Shown here: one piece after another, positions 6,208 through 13,616 of the stretch
Layout: each line of letters opens with the position of its first letter
Position numbering within the stretch: position 1 is the stretch's first letter
Assembly: GCA_910586965.1 (NCBI GenBank)
Contig: CAJUMF010000050.1
Location: forward strand, 1-21,193
DNA: 21,193 nt
DNA from: an uncultured Dorea sp.
GTDB lineage: Bacteria; Bacillota; Clostridia; Lachnospirales; Lachnospiraceae
Direction of reading: 5' to 3'
Position numbers and translations under genes: made by a program
Notes under the pieces: generated by a model
Database searches by the model: none
What the model was told of the DNA's origin: nothing
What the model saw: the letters and a program-made list of their open reading frames with translations, nothing else

Positions 6208-6409
6208 TGGACGAAAGGATTTATCAGATTGCAGAGCGGATAATTGAAATATATTAAAAAGTCTATGAGATTTATTTGCCGTTGGTTGAAGATGTGTGTA
6301 GTAGGATCGTGTCAGGGGGTGAAATATCGCGTTTGCTTGATTATCTACTGGATTTTGCATGTTTTAAATTGAAACGTACCGGGAGATGTGGGAAGATGAA
6401 AACAAATGA
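6207..6409 (+). pseudogene. Broken small conserved protein (internal deletion, early stop)
   Basis: It starts in TAATG overlap with the previous frame and reads MDERIYQIAERIIEIY, then stops at TAA. Skipping the stop by a frame change gives VYEIYLPLVEDVC, SRIVSGG, ISRLLDYLLDFAC. A further frame change restores TYREMWEDENK before TGA at 6407. I recall an intact form of about 90 residues in Clostridia with these same blocks and roughly 40 more residues between the last two, so an internal deletion plus a shift is likely. Function of the family is unknown to me. Its coupling to the rlmD-like tail suggests a former two-gene unit. Confidence 0.5.
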
Positions 6410-6487
6410 CTATTAGGCAGAATATATCTAAGAGAAGTAACAGTTAAAATACTTGAGAAAGTTTTTGATATTATTACAGGAGGAGTA

Positions 6488-7333
6488 ATGGGAAAAATAG
6501 TTAAGGATACAATTCATGCAAATGGGATAGATATTGGGATTTATACACAGGACTATGAAAATGAATTTATTTCATTGACGGATATAGCTTGATATAAAAG
6601 TGATGACCCAACAGCGGTTATACAAAATTGGATGAGAAATAGAGATGTGATAGATTTTTGGGGATTATGGGAAAGACTTCACAATCCAGATTTTAAACCC
6701 CTCGAATTCGAGGGGTTTAGAAAACAGGCAGGAGCCAATGCATTTACAATGTTACCTAAGAAATAGATAGAAGCAACAGACGCTATTGGTATTGTTTCAA
6801 AAGCAGGGCGTTATGGGGGAACATATGCTCATAGCGACATTGCGATGTCCTTTGCAACTTGGATTTCACCTGAGTTTCAGTTATATATTATGAAAGACTA
6901 TAGGCGTTTAAAGGCAGATGAAAATAGTCGGTTATCTCTGAATTGGAATTTGAACAGAGAGATTTCTAAGTTGAATTATAGGATACATACGGATGCTATC
7001 AAGGATAATTTAATACCTCCAGAATTGACGTCAGCACAGGTGGCTTATACATATGCCAATGAAGCGGATATGTTAAATGTTGTTTTGTTTGGAAAAACAG
7101 CGAAACAGTGGAAAGAAGAAAAGTCAACCGCGAAAGGAAATATGAGGGATGTAGCAACGTTGAATCAGTTATTGGTACTTGCGAATTTGGAAAGCTATAA
7201 TGCAGTTTTGATTAACCAGGGGAAAAATCAAAAAGAACGAATGGAATTACTTCGGCAGTTAGCGATACAGCAACTAAAAACGTTGGAATCAGTAAGTTTA
7301 AATAATTTGCCGAAATTAGGAATGGAACTATAG
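6488..7333 (+). pseudogene. KilA-N domain protein gene with two in-frame stops
   Basis: AGGAGG precedes an ATG, and one unbroken frame of 281 codons plus the final stop shows a KilA-N domain: FISLTDIA, DDPTAVIQNWMRNRDVIDFWGLWE in pieces, NPDFKPLEFEGF, GRYGGTYAHSDIAM, FATWISPEFQLYIMKDYRRLK. The C-terminal helical part has SLNWNLNREISKLNYRIH and GNMRDVATLNQLLVLANLES. The frame is cut by TGA at 6590 (family residue usually Arg, from CGA) and TAG at 6764 (usually Trp in PKKW). Both are single transitions. KilA-N proteins are phage- and element-borne DNA-binding proteins. Downstream initiation at ATG 6845 would give a 162-residue C-terminal half without the DNA-binding core. AT-rich compared with its downstream neighbours. 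Confidence 0.85.
6694..6719. repeat. Perfect 26-bp palindrome inside the KilA-N gene
   Basis: The centre CTCGAATTCGAG is flanked by TAAACCC and GGGTTTA, giving 13-bp arms with no loop. It encodes the FKPLEFEGF segment, so protein constraint may explain part of it. Perfect symmetry at third positions as well makes it notable as a possible protein-binding site or cruciform. Confidence 0.7.
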
Positions 7334-7340
7334 AAGAAAA

Positions 7341-7568
7341 TCTGGAAGTGAAGATATATACACAGGAGAAGGTGGATTATGTTTAGGATTCATTGAAAAG
7401 TTAGGTGCAGTTGAAATAGGGCAGGAATGCAGCGAGTTCATCAGCGCAATGAAGGCGATGGAGGCAACGGTTGGAGAGGAAAAAATGTCTCAATTGACAA
7501 AATGTTATAAGGACGTATTTGAGGCGGCTGACAGGCATCATATTATTGTGTATGAATTAAGAATATGA
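7341..7568 (+). pseudogene. Remnant open frame upstream of mcrB
   Basis: A frame open from the end of the KilA-N gene reads SGSEDIYTGEGGLCLGFIEK, then EIGQECSEFISAMKAME and KCYKDVFEAADRHHIIVYEL before TGA at 7566. The first ATG is at 7449 and has no ribosome site, so an N-terminal part seems missing. It has protein-like composition, unlike random DNA, but I do not recognise the family. It ends 27 bases before mcrB. No convincing mcrB promoter was found in this space; TTGACA at 7494 lacks a good -10 box. Confidence 0.35.
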
Positions 7569-7595
7569 TTTATTACAGGGAGGGAGACGATACAT

Positions 7596-9428
7596 ATGAA
7601 CAGCAGGAACCAGTTTGACTGGGTTGATTTTTACAGGGAGTTTGCGGACAAGCTGTTGGGCTGCAAGGATGACCGGAAGCGGCTGGTTGCGATGGTTAAG
7701 GATATATATATTATTTCGGACATTAAAATTCCCACGCTTGAGAGGGGGAATCAGATTGTGGACATCGACCCGTTTACGGTGTTTGGGCTTTTCAATAAGA
7801 CTTCTATGACAGATGCCAACAGGAGAAAGATTATATCTGCCGTGGCGGAACTGTTTGGCATTGAGTCTCCGATGCCGGCATCTTTTGCCAGCATCCCTGT
7901 TTTGAACAATCAAAATGCTACGTTTTATTATTTTGTGGGCGACAGGGGAGAAAATGATATTGATGACCTCTGGAGCCTGTTTGAGTCGGTGCTGAGATAT
8001 GCGGACGCCCCGACAATGGAGAACCGTGAGCTGCTGTCGAAATATTTTGACTTGAACATTAATAAAAAAGGAAACGGGAACAGCAAGATTACGATGGGCA
8101 TGTACTGGGTTGCGCCGGATGCTATTTTGAACCTGGACCGCCGGAATATCTGGTACATCTACCAGTCGGGAAAGCTCCCGCATGAGCTGGTGCAGACGCT
8201 GCCGGACATTGAGCCTAAGATAGCCTCCGCGAAATATTTTGAGATTGTGGATAAGATAAGGGATTATCTTGAGAGCGGCGCAAGTGAGCTGAAAGATTTT
8301 AAAGAGCTGAGCTTTGAGGCGTGGCGGTATTCCGAGGAAGTAAACAGGGAAGAAAGGGAAAAACAATTTCAGGAACGGCAGATTCCGCGGGAGAGAAAGG
8401 CTTTTCAGGAGGAAGGGACTTCTTGGGAAGAAGAGACTTTCCGGGAGGAAGGGTTTTCTCAGGAAGAAGAGATTTTCCGGGAGGAAGGGTTTTCTCAGGA
8501 AGAAGAGATTTTTCAGGAGGAAGGGTCTTCTCAGGAGGAAGGACTTTCTCAAAAGGAAGATACATGTCCGTATTATGATGTGTATGACTTTCTTGAGGAT
8601 GTCTATATGGATGAGGAAAGCTATCATGATTTGGTCATGCTTTTGGAGAATAAAAAGAATATTATCCTTCAGGGCGCGCCTGGTGTCGGAAAGACGTTTA
8701 CTGCCAGGAGGCTTGCCTGGTCTGTGATGGGTGAGAAGGATGATTCGAGAGTGGAGTTTATCCAGTTTCACCAGAGTTACTCTTATGAAGATTTTATAAT
8801 GGGATATAAGCCGCAGGATGAAGGATTCCGGCTGACGGAGGGAATTTTCTATCAATTTTGCAGGAAAGCCGGGGAGCAGCCGGATAAGGACTATTTCTTT
8901 ATTATTGATGAGATTAACCGGGGGAATATGAGCAAGATTTTTGGGGAGTTGCTTATGCTGATTGAGAAAGGCTACAGAAATGTGCCGGTAAAGCTTGCGT
9001 ATGGCGGCAGGGAGTTTCGGGTGCCTGAGAATCTTTACATTATAGGCATGATGAATACGGCAGACAGAAGTCTTGCCATGATTGATTATGCATTGCGCCG
9101 GAGATTCGGCTTTTACGAGATGGAGCCGGGATTTGATTCAGACGGGTTCCGGGCATATCAGGAAACGCTTTGGAATGAGACTTTTGACGCGTTGGTGGAG
9201 AAGGTGAAGGAGCTGAATCGGGAGATTCGGGAAGATGATTCTCTGGGGGAAGGTTTTCAGATAGGACACAGTTATTTCTGCGGGCAGACAGAGTGTACTG
9301 TGGAGTGGATGAAGTCTGTTGTGGATTATGATATTCTTCCTATGCTGCGGGAATACTGGTTTGATGACAGACAAAAAGTGCGGCAGTGGAAAAATCGTTT
9401 GAGCGGAGTATTTCATGACGAAGGATAA
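7596..9428 (+). CDS. mcrB: McrB-type GTPase of a methyl-directed restriction system (610 aa)
   Basis: This is the AAA+ motor and target-recognition subunit of a type IV (McrBC) system, which cuts modified foreign DNA with McrC. The C-terminal motor shows Walker A GAPGVGKT (360-367), Walker B FFIIDEINRGN (434-444), the McrB signature MNTADRS (486-492) and the arginine-rich RRRF (501-504). Residues 1-240 form an N-terminal domain (GDRGENDIDDLWSLFE, TMGMYWVAPDAILNLDRRN) that I take as the DNA- or modification-reading module; it is not the E. coli McrB N-domain. A Glu-rich linker with 12-residue tandem repeats spans about 254-321. GGGAGGGAGA before the ATG supports the start. The gene overlaps mcrC by 14 bases, so the two are translationally coupled. 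Length is longer than E. coli McrB (459 aa), because of the N-terminal part and linker. Confidence 0.92.
   Translation: MNSRNQFDWVDFYREFADKLLGCKDDRKRLVAMVKDIYIISDIKIPTLERGNQIVDIDPFTVFGLFNKTSMTDANRRKIISAVAELFGIESPMPASFASIPVLNNQNATFYYFVGDRGENDIDDLWSLFESVLRYADAPTMENRELLSKYFDLNINKKGNGNSKITMGMYWVAPDAILNLDRRNIWYIYQSGKLPHELVQTLPDIEPKIASAKYFEIVDKIRDYLESGASELKDFKELSFEAWRYSEEVNREEREKQFQERQIPRERKAFQEEGTSWEEETFREEGFSQEEEIFREEGFSQEEEIFQEEGSSQEEGLSQKEDTCPYYDVYDFLEDVYMDEESYHDLVMLLENKKNIILQGAPGVGKTFTARRLAWSVMGEKDDSRVEFIQFHQSYSYEDFIMGYKPQDEGFRLTEGIFYQFCRKAGEQPDKDYFFIIDEINRGNMSKIFGELLMLIEKGYRNVPVKLAYGGREFRVPENLYIIGMMNTADRSLAMIDYALRRRFGFYEMEPGFDSDGFRAYQETLWNETFDALVEKVKELNREIREDDSLGEGFQIGHSYFCGQTECTVEWMKSVVDYDILPMLREYWFDDRQKVRQWKNRLSGVFHDEG
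8391..8558 (+). repeat. 36-bp in-frame tandem repeats in mcrB
   Basis: The period is 36 bases, or 12 residues of the type EEEIFREEGFSQ. Copies cover residues 266-277 (degenerate), 278-289, 290-301 and 302-313, plus a partial copy to 321; Phe recurs at 258, 270, 282, 294 and 306. The copies at 8427-8534 are nearly identical in DNA. Because the unit is a multiple of three, copy-number change would alter linker length without breaking the frame. Confidence 0.9.
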
Positions 9429-10506
9429 GAGCATTATTATTAAGAATATCTATTATATGCTGGCGTATGCGTTTCAGGTGCTGAGACAGAAAAATTATGA
9501 TGAGGTTGCGGCTGAGGAATTTGAAGATATGCAGGATTTGTTTGCGGCTGTCCTTGCGAAAGGAATCTCCCAGCAGTTAAAGCAGGGGCTGCACCGTGAG
9601 TATGTCCTGAGGCAGGAGAACCTGCCGGTGCTGCGCGGAAGGCCGGACATTTGCAAAACGATGAGAAACCACATTCAGCGGAAAAGGGTTCTTTCCTGTG
9701 AGTATGACGAGCTGTCGGAGAACAATGTTTTTAATCAGATTTTAAAGGCTACGGCGCTTATTTTGGTTAAGGATGAGGGGGTTAAGCCAAAACAGAAGGC
9801 AAATCTGAAAAAAGCGCTCTTGTTTTTTGATGGGGTTGAAAAGATAAACCCGGCAAGTATCCGCTGGGGCAGCCTGAAGTTCCGGAAGAATAACAAGAAT
9901 TATGAAATGCTGATGAATATCTGTTATTTTGTGCTGGACGGTATGCTTTTGACGACTGAGAAGGGGCGTTATAAAATAAAGTCTTTTTCAGATGAACATA
10001 TGCACAGGCTGTATGAGAAATTTGTCCTGGAATATTTTAAGCGCCACCATTCGTATCTGTCGGAGATAAAAGCAGCCCGGGTCGAGTGGAATCTTGATGA
10101 GGGTGCGGAGGAGTCTGCGCTGAAGTTTTTGCCGGAAATGCGGACGGATATTTTTCTTAGGCAGGATGAACAGATACTCATTATAGACACGAAATATTAC
10201 AGCAGGGCCATGCAGACGCAGTACGGCAAAGAGACACTGCACTCGGGGAATATATACCAGATTTTTGCCTATGTCAAGAACCAGGACGTGTCCGGTGAGG
10301 GGAATGTCTCAGGTTTGCTGCTGTATGCAAAGACAGACGAGGAAATCACGCCCGACTGCAGTTTTATGATGAGCGGAAATAAAATCAGCATGAAGACATT
10401 GGATTTGAATAAGGACTTTAAGGGCATACGGGCGCAGTTAGACAAAATTGCGGAGGAACATTTCAAGGTTAAAGCTCCAAATAATCATTCCCCCAATTAC
10501 ACATAG
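9415..10506 (+). CDS. mcrC: McrC-type nuclease subunit (363 aa)
   Basis: This is the endonuclease partner of McrB. The N-terminal half (IIIKNIYYMLAYAFQVL, REYVLRQENLPVLRGR, CEYDELSENNVFNQILKAT) matches the McrC/LlaJI family that binds the McrB ring. The C-terminal PD-(D/E)xK nuclease shows LYEKFVLEYF (E201 region), LPEMRTDIFL with D245, ILIIDTKYY with D258 and K260, and the NIYQIFAYV helix at 279-287. All expected catalytic residues are present, so it looks active. The start ATGACGAAG overlaps the mcrB stop by 14 bases. Its last 12 or so codons (ending NHSPNYT) overlap the 3' end of the convergent HxlR gene by 38 bases, so the tail may have been reshaped by insertion next to that gene. Confidence 0.93.
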   Translation: MTKDKSIIIKNIYYMLAYAFQVLRQKNYDEVAAEEFEDMQDLFAAVLAKGISQQLKQGLHREYVLRQENLPVLRGRPDICKTMRNHIQRKRVLSCEYDELSENNVFNQILKATALILVKDEGVKPKQKANLKKALLFFDGVEKINPASIRWGSLKFRKNNKNYEMLMNICYFVLDGMLLTTEKGRYKIKSFSDEHMHRLYEKFVLEYFKRHHSYLSEIKAARVEWNLDEGAEESALKFLPEMRTDIFLRQDEQILIIDTKYYSRAMQTQYGKETLHSGNIYQIFAYVKNQDVSGEGNVSGLLLYAKTDEEITPDCSFMMSGNKISMKTLDLNKDFKGIRAQLDKIAEEHFKVKAPNNHSPNYT

Positions 10507-10792
10507 CATCCAATATCGGAAACAATGTCTTCCCGAAGTCTGTCAGGGAATATTCTGTTTTGGGCGGTACGACGGGATATACTTTCCGGTTTACCAGCCC
10601 GTCTTTTTCCAGCTCTCTCAACTGCTGCGCCAGCATTTTGTCGGTTGCTTTTGGGACTAACCGGTGCAGTTCGCTGTAACGAAGGGTTTTCCCCATGAGA
10701 TGCCACAGGATGACGGATTTATATTTGCCGCCGATTAAATCGATGGTAGCCTCTACGGGACAGTTGTAGCTATCTTTGCAATGTACGCTCAT
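10469..10792 (-). CDS. HxlR-family regulator (107 aa)
   Basis: This is a winged-helix regulator of the HxlR type, often a redox- or electrophile-sensing repressor. The family start CPVEATIDLIGGKYKSVILWHL is at residues 11-32, with C11 in the conserved Cys position, followed by RYSELHRLVP, ATDKMLAQQLRELEKDGLV and the wing VYPVVPPKTEYSLTDFG. Length is typical. It is divergent from the nitroreductase gene, with an inverted-repeat operator candidate between them, so it probably controls that gene and itself. The minus-strand ATG at 10792 is preceded by GGAGAA. Its 3' end overlaps mcrC by 38 bases. Confidence 0.93.
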   Translation of the reverse strand: MSVHCKDSYNCPVEATIDLIGGKYKSVILWHLMGKTLRYSELHRLVPKATDKMLAQQLRELEKDGLVNRKVYPVVPPKTEYSLTDFGKTLFPILDAMCNWGNDYLEL

Positions 10793-10813
10793 TGATGATT
10801 CTCCTTACTTACT

Positions 10814-10836
10814 TTTTGGGTAGTATATACCCGAAA
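10814..10836. promoter_or_regulatory. Candidate HxlR operator
   Basis: TTTTGGGTA and TACCCGAAA form a 9-bp inverted repeat (one mismatch) with a 5-base spacer. It lies 22 bases upstream of the HxlR start and upstream of the nitroreductase promoter, where it could control both directions. Confidence 0.55.
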
Positions 10837-10845
10837 AGTGCATTC

Positions 10846-10873
10846 TTGTCTTCCGGCTGGTTTGCAGTATAAT
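10846..10873 (+). promoter_or_regulatory. Promoter of the nitroreductase gene
   Basis: TTGTCT (10846-10851), a 16-base spacer and a perfect TATAAT (10868-10873). AGGAGG at 10911-10916 and the ATG at 10924 follow. Confidence 0.65.
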
Positions 10874-10923
10874 TGTAGTACAGGGAAACTTAAAAATCAA
10901 GTATCATAACAGGAGGAAAACTT

Positions 10924-11454
10924 ATGCAGGAACATATGGATTTTTTACAAATGGCAAAGTCACGCTATTCTGTCCGTGCTTACAAAAACAGAAAGGTGGA
11001 GCCGGAAAAGCTTGAGAAAATTTTGCTGGCGGCCCAGGCGGCGCCTACAGCGGCGAACCTGCAGCCTGTCCGGCTCATTGCCGTGCAGGAGGATGAGGGG
11101 CTCCGTAAGATTGGCAAGGCGGCGAATATTTATGGAGCGCCGCTGGCGATTCTTGTCTGCGCCGAGCATACCAAGGCATGGACGCGCCCGTTTGACGGGA
11201 AAAAGACGACGGATATAGACGCGTCGATTCTCACAGACCACATGATGCTGGAGGCGACGGAGCTGGGATTGGGGTCTGTCTGGATCTGCTACTTTAAGCC
11301 TGACATTATCAGGCAGGAATTCCAACTTCCGGATACGCTTGAGCCAATCAATATTCTGGCGATAGGGTATGGGGATGAAAATCCTGCCGACCCGGAGCGT
11401 CATGCCGTGCAGCGCATTTCTATGGATGAGCTGGTCAGCTATGAAAAGCTATAA
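10924..11454 (+). CDS. Nitroreductase-family FMN oxidoreductase (176 aa)
   Basis: This is a small FMN-dependent NAD(P)H oxidoreductase of the nitroreductase fold, acting in the cytosol on nitroaromatic, quinone or similar electrophilic substrates; the true substrate is unknown. The FMN-binding start SRYSVRAYKNRKV is at residues 13-25, APTAANLQP at 40-48, the helix DASILTDHMMLEATELGLGSVWICYF at about 98-123, and the family ending LAIGYGDENPADPER at 146-160. Length is at the short end of the family. AGGAGG lies seven bases before the ATG. It is divergent from an HxlR regulator, a common pairing for electrophile response, and ends seven bases from the stop of a second, convergent HxlR gene. Confidence 0.93.
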   Translation: MQEHMDFLQMAKSRYSVRAYKNRKVEPEKLEKILLAAQAAPTAANLQPVRLIAVQEDEGLRKIGKAANIYGAPLAILVCAEHTKAWTRPFDGKKTTDIDASILTDHMMLEATELGLGSVWICYFKPDIIRQEFQLPDTLEPINILAIGYGDENPADPERHAVQRISMDELVSYEKL

Positions 11455-11461
11455 ATATTTC

Positions 11462-11785
11462 CTATAAATTCTCGTCGCCCCATTGTTTCATATGCTCAAA
11501 GACCGGAATAAAGCTTTTTCCCAGGTCGGTGAGGCGGTATTCCACATGGGGCGGCACTTCTTTGTAATCATGGCGGGTGATGAAACCGTCCGCCTGCAGT
11601 TCGCGGAGCTGCTTTGTGAGGCTCGACTCGGTGATGTCGCCGATGTGCCGGCGCAGCTCCCCGAAACGGTGTACGTCCTGGAAAGCGATATAATAGATGA
11701 TTTCAATCTTCCATTTGCCGCCTAAGATTTTTTGTATGGCAGAAACGGTCTTGCAGCGTTCGACTGACAATTTGCTTTTTTTCAT
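11462..11785 (-). CDS. Second HxlR-family regulator (107 aa)
   Basis: This is a winged-helix regulator of the HxlR family. CKTVSAIQKILGGKWKIEIIYYI, the RFGELRRHIGDITESSLTKQLRELQADGFI block and the wing EVPPHVEYRLTDLG are clear. The start is set at 11785 (MKKSKLSVERC), where AAAGGA lies eight bases upstream; an upstream ATG at 11884 would add 33 residues that overlap the promoter and is rejected. It is divergent from the radical SAM gene, and a perfect 13-bp palindrome lies between their promoters. It differs clearly from the first HxlR protein, so it is not a recent duplicate. Confidence 0.93.
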   Translation of the reverse strand: MKKSKLSVERCKTVSAIQKILGGKWKIEIIYYIAFQDVHRFGELRRHIGDITESSLTKQLRELQADGFITRHDYKEVPPHVEYRLTDLGKSFIPVFEHMKQWGDENL

Positions 11786-11837
11786 GTCGGCATTCCTTTC
11801 TTTCAAGAACTTATTCCCTTGAAAATCCTTTTTTTTA

Positions 11838-11866
11838 AGAATAGCACACTTTTTTTGCAAATACAA
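11838..11866 (-). promoter_or_regulatory. Promoter of the second HxlR gene
   Basis: On the minus strand TTGTAT (11866-11861), a 17-base spacer and TATTCT (11843-11838) form a fair sigma-70 promoter about 50 bases upstream of the ATG at 11785. Confidence 0.55.
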
Positions 11867-11907
11867 TTTGCAGATAATGTACAATTGAAAATACAGGTAC
11901 TACAAAA

Positions 11908-11920
11908 AAGTACAGTACTT
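11908..11920. promoter_or_regulatory. Candidate operator AAGTACAGTACTT
   Basis: A perfect odd-length palindrome (AAGTAC-A-GTACTT). It overlaps the -35 box of the rightward promoter at 11919-11946. A related half-site pair, GTACT/AGTAC, lies just upstream (11898-11913). Position between divergent genes suggests binding by the HxlR protein. Confidence 0.6.
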
Positions 11921-11946
11921 GTAAAAAGATTGTACAAACGTATAAT
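11919..11946 (+). promoter_or_regulatory. Promoter of the radical SAM gene
   Basis: TTGTAA (11919-11924), a 16-base spacer and TATAAT (11941-11946). It is about 120 bases before the start at 12068, leaving a long leader. Confidence 0.55.
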
Positions 11947-12067
11947 GAGTGTAAAACAGAAAGACCTTCAGGGCATGACGCTGTCAGGCAGAACAAATAA
12001 GAACGGCAGCGTCCTGGAGGATGCTGCGGGCAAACGTATGCCGGCAGCGGGGAAAGGAGATGTGTTT

Positions 12068-12967
12068 ATGCATTATACAGGAACGATTTGGAGGCCGCCG
12101 TATGAATCAAGCTCGCTTTTGCTGGAAGTGACGGCGGGATGTACCCATCATAAGTGCAAGTTTTGTACGTTATATAATGACTTGCCGTTTTCGTTCAGGA
12201 TGTCGCCGATGGAGGACATCGAGGCGGATTTGCAGGAGGCCAAGAAGGCGGCTGAAGGATGGGGGAAACGAGGGCTTAGCCGGGTATTTCTCACCGGGGC
12301 GAACCCTTTCGTGCTGTCCTTTGATAAATTAAGGACGATTGCAGAGCTTGTCCGCAAATACCTCCCGTCGGTAACGTCTATCGGTGCGTTTGCAAGGATT
12401 ACGGACATTACGCCGAAAACGGATGAAGAGCTTACGAAACTTCGCGGCCTGGGATATGATGGGCTTACGATAGGGATTGAGACGGGAGATGACGATGCTC
12501 TGCGGTTTATGGATAAAGGGTATGGCTCCGCGGACATTCTTGAGCAGTGCAGGAGGCTGGATGCGGCGGGCATCCATTACAGTTTCTTTTATCTGGTGAG
12601 CATCTCCGGGGCAGGGAGAGGCGAGATTGGGGCAAGGCTGACCGCCGAGGTTTGCAATCAGCTCCGCCCCAGGCTTATCGGGGCAAATATGCTTACAATC
12701 TATCCCGACTCTGAGCTTTACAGGGAGATAGGGCGGGGGAACTGGCAGGAAGAGGGGGAGCTTGAAAAATACAGGGAAATACGCACGCTCCTTGAAAATC
12801 TGCGGATACCGACGGTATTTGCGGCGATGGGGGCGTCCAATGCCTATCAGTTTTACGGGAAACTCCCGGGAGACAGGGAAAGACTGCTGTCATTTCTTGA
12901 TGGAATCATAAAGAATGTCAGTGAAGAAGAATTGTTAAGATACAGGAAAAGTGTCCGTCATCTGTGA
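12068..12967 (+). CDS. Radical SAM protein (299 aa)
   Basis: This is a [4Fe-4S] radical S-adenosylmethionine enzyme of unknown reaction. The cluster motif is C-x4-C-x2-C in GCTHHKCKFCTLY (residues about 25-37), the spacing used by one Elp3-like group of radical SAM proteins in Clostridia. Further blocks are VFLTGANPFVLSF, TSIGAFARITDITPKTDEEL, LGYDGLTIGIETGDDDAL and the C-terminal LIGANMLTIYPDSELY, typical of the barrel. The start at 12068 (MHYTGTIWRPPYES) is chosen because AAAGGAGA lies upstream; the longer frame from 11819 crosses the promoter and lacks a site. It is divergent from an HxlR regulator, its likely controller. No B12-binding domain or partner gene is adjacent. Confidence 0.9.
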   Translation: MHYTGTIWRPPYESSSLLLEVTAGCTHHKCKFCTLYNDLPFSFRMSPMEDIEADLQEAKKAAEGWGKRGLSRVFLTGANPFVLSFDKLRTIAELVRKYLPSVTSIGAFARITDITPKTDEELTKLRGLGYDGLTIGIETGDDDALRFMDKGYGSADILEQCRRLDAAGIHYSFFYLVSISGAGRGEIGARLTAEVCNQLRPRLIGANMLTIYPDSELYREIGRGNWQEEGELEKYREIRTLLENLRIPTVFAAMGASNAYQFYGKLPGDRERLLSFLDGIIKNVSEEELLRYRKSVRHL

Positions 12968-12995
12968 GGAGGCCAGAAAATTTTTGCATACCCCA

Positions 12996-13024
12996 TTGAC
13001 ATTTAAAAAAGTCTGTGCTAATAT
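12996..13024 (+). promoter_or_regulatory. Promoter of the marR-ABC operon
   Basis: TTGACA (12996-13001), a 17-base spacer and TAATAT (13019-13024), 29 bases after the radical SAM stop codon. Confidence 0.75.
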
Positions 13025-13043
13025 TGCTAATAGAGTTAGTAAT
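13023..13043. promoter_or_regulatory. Candidate MarR operator at the transcription start
   Basis: TTGCTAA and TTAGTAA face each other across five bases (one mismatch in the pairing), overlapping the -10 box and the likely start point. Such a position fits autorepression by the MarR protein encoded 28 bases downstream. Confidence 0.55.
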
Positions 13044-13070
13044 AATAAAAGCAATAAGGAGGGGCAGCTC

Positions 13071-13496
13071 ATGGACTACACCGAATTGGCAATACAACTC
13101 ATTGATATGCGTGCTGCTGCACCGCACATTAAGATGGAGCGAACTATGTCCCAAATAGCAAGGGGCGAGGTTTTAGCGTTAAATTATCTGGCGGCAAACG
13201 GAAACCGGGCATACCCGAAAGATATGAGCAGAGCTCTTATGCTGACCACGGCGAGGGTCGCGGCTATGCTGAAATCTTTAGAGGAACAGGACATGATTAC
13301 GCGAACCCCTGACCCCTCAGACAGCCGGCAGGTCATTGTCTGCCTGACGCAAAAAGGCATAGCTTTGGCCGAAGAACGCCGGACAGGAATGATTCATTCG
13401 GTGGCAAAGATGCTGGAGGCCTTAGGGGAAGAGGATGCAAAAGCCTATGTCCGCATTCAGGCCAGGCTGATTGAACTGGGTGATATTTGGAGGTGA
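13071..13496 (+). CDS. MarR-family regulator (141 aa)
   Basis: This is a winged-helix dimeric repressor. The core is GEVLALNYLAANGNRAYPKDMSRALMLTTARVAAMLKSLEEQDMI in pieces (about 34-78) with the wing RTPDPSDSRQVIVCLTQKG at about 80-98. The start at 13071 (MDYTELA) has GGAGGGG six bases upstream; the in-frame ATG at 12951 lies before the promoter and inside the radical SAM gene, so it is rejected. It leads an operon with two ABC-2 exporters, so it most likely represses this exporter set and releases it on binding a small toxic ligand. Confidence 0.93.
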   Translation: MDYTELAIQLIDMRAAAPHIKMERTMSQIARGEVLALNYLAANGNRAYPKDMSRALMLTTARVAAMLKSLEEQDMITRTPDPSDSRQVIVCLTQKGIALAEERRTGMIHSVAKMLEALGEEDAKAYVRIQARLIELGDIWR

Positions 13497-13566
13497 TGGC
13501 TTTTGTAAAAACGCAGGATTGAACAACATAATAGCTGAGGCACTATAGATTACTATAGAGATAAGT

Positions 13567-13603
13567 CCTATGCGGGCATCCCGCATAGGATTTGATTTTT
13601 TTT
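13567..13603 (+). terminator. Hairpin with T run between marR and the first ABC gene
   Basis: CCTATGCGGG (13567-13576) and CCCGCATAGG (13580-13589) form a perfect 10-bp stem with a 3-nt loop, followed by a T-rich run to 13603. The ribosome site AGGAGG starts immediately after, 13 bases before the ATPase start. It probably acts as a partial terminator or attenuator that lowers ABC expression relative to marR. Confidence 0.8.
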
Positions 13604-13616
13604 AGGAGGTAATAAC

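Noticed and set aside
6590..6766. Recoding of TGA or TAG as sense codons in the KilA-N gene
   Set aside because: The two different stops replace different residues (Arg and Trp) and no other gene here uses in-frame stops; simple mutation is the better reading.
8391..8558. CRISPR-like repeat array
   Set aside because: Repeats are contiguous, in frame with mcrB and lack unique spacers.
7557..8855. Long minus-strand open frame (432 codons) opposite mcrB
   Set aside because: It lies fully antisense to a clear McrB gene, is basic and repetitive because of the 36-bp repeats, and matches no family pattern.
11819..12067. N-terminal extension of the radical SAM protein
   Set aside because: It crosses the promoter and operator and lacks a ribosome site, whereas AAAGGAGA precedes the ATG at 12068.
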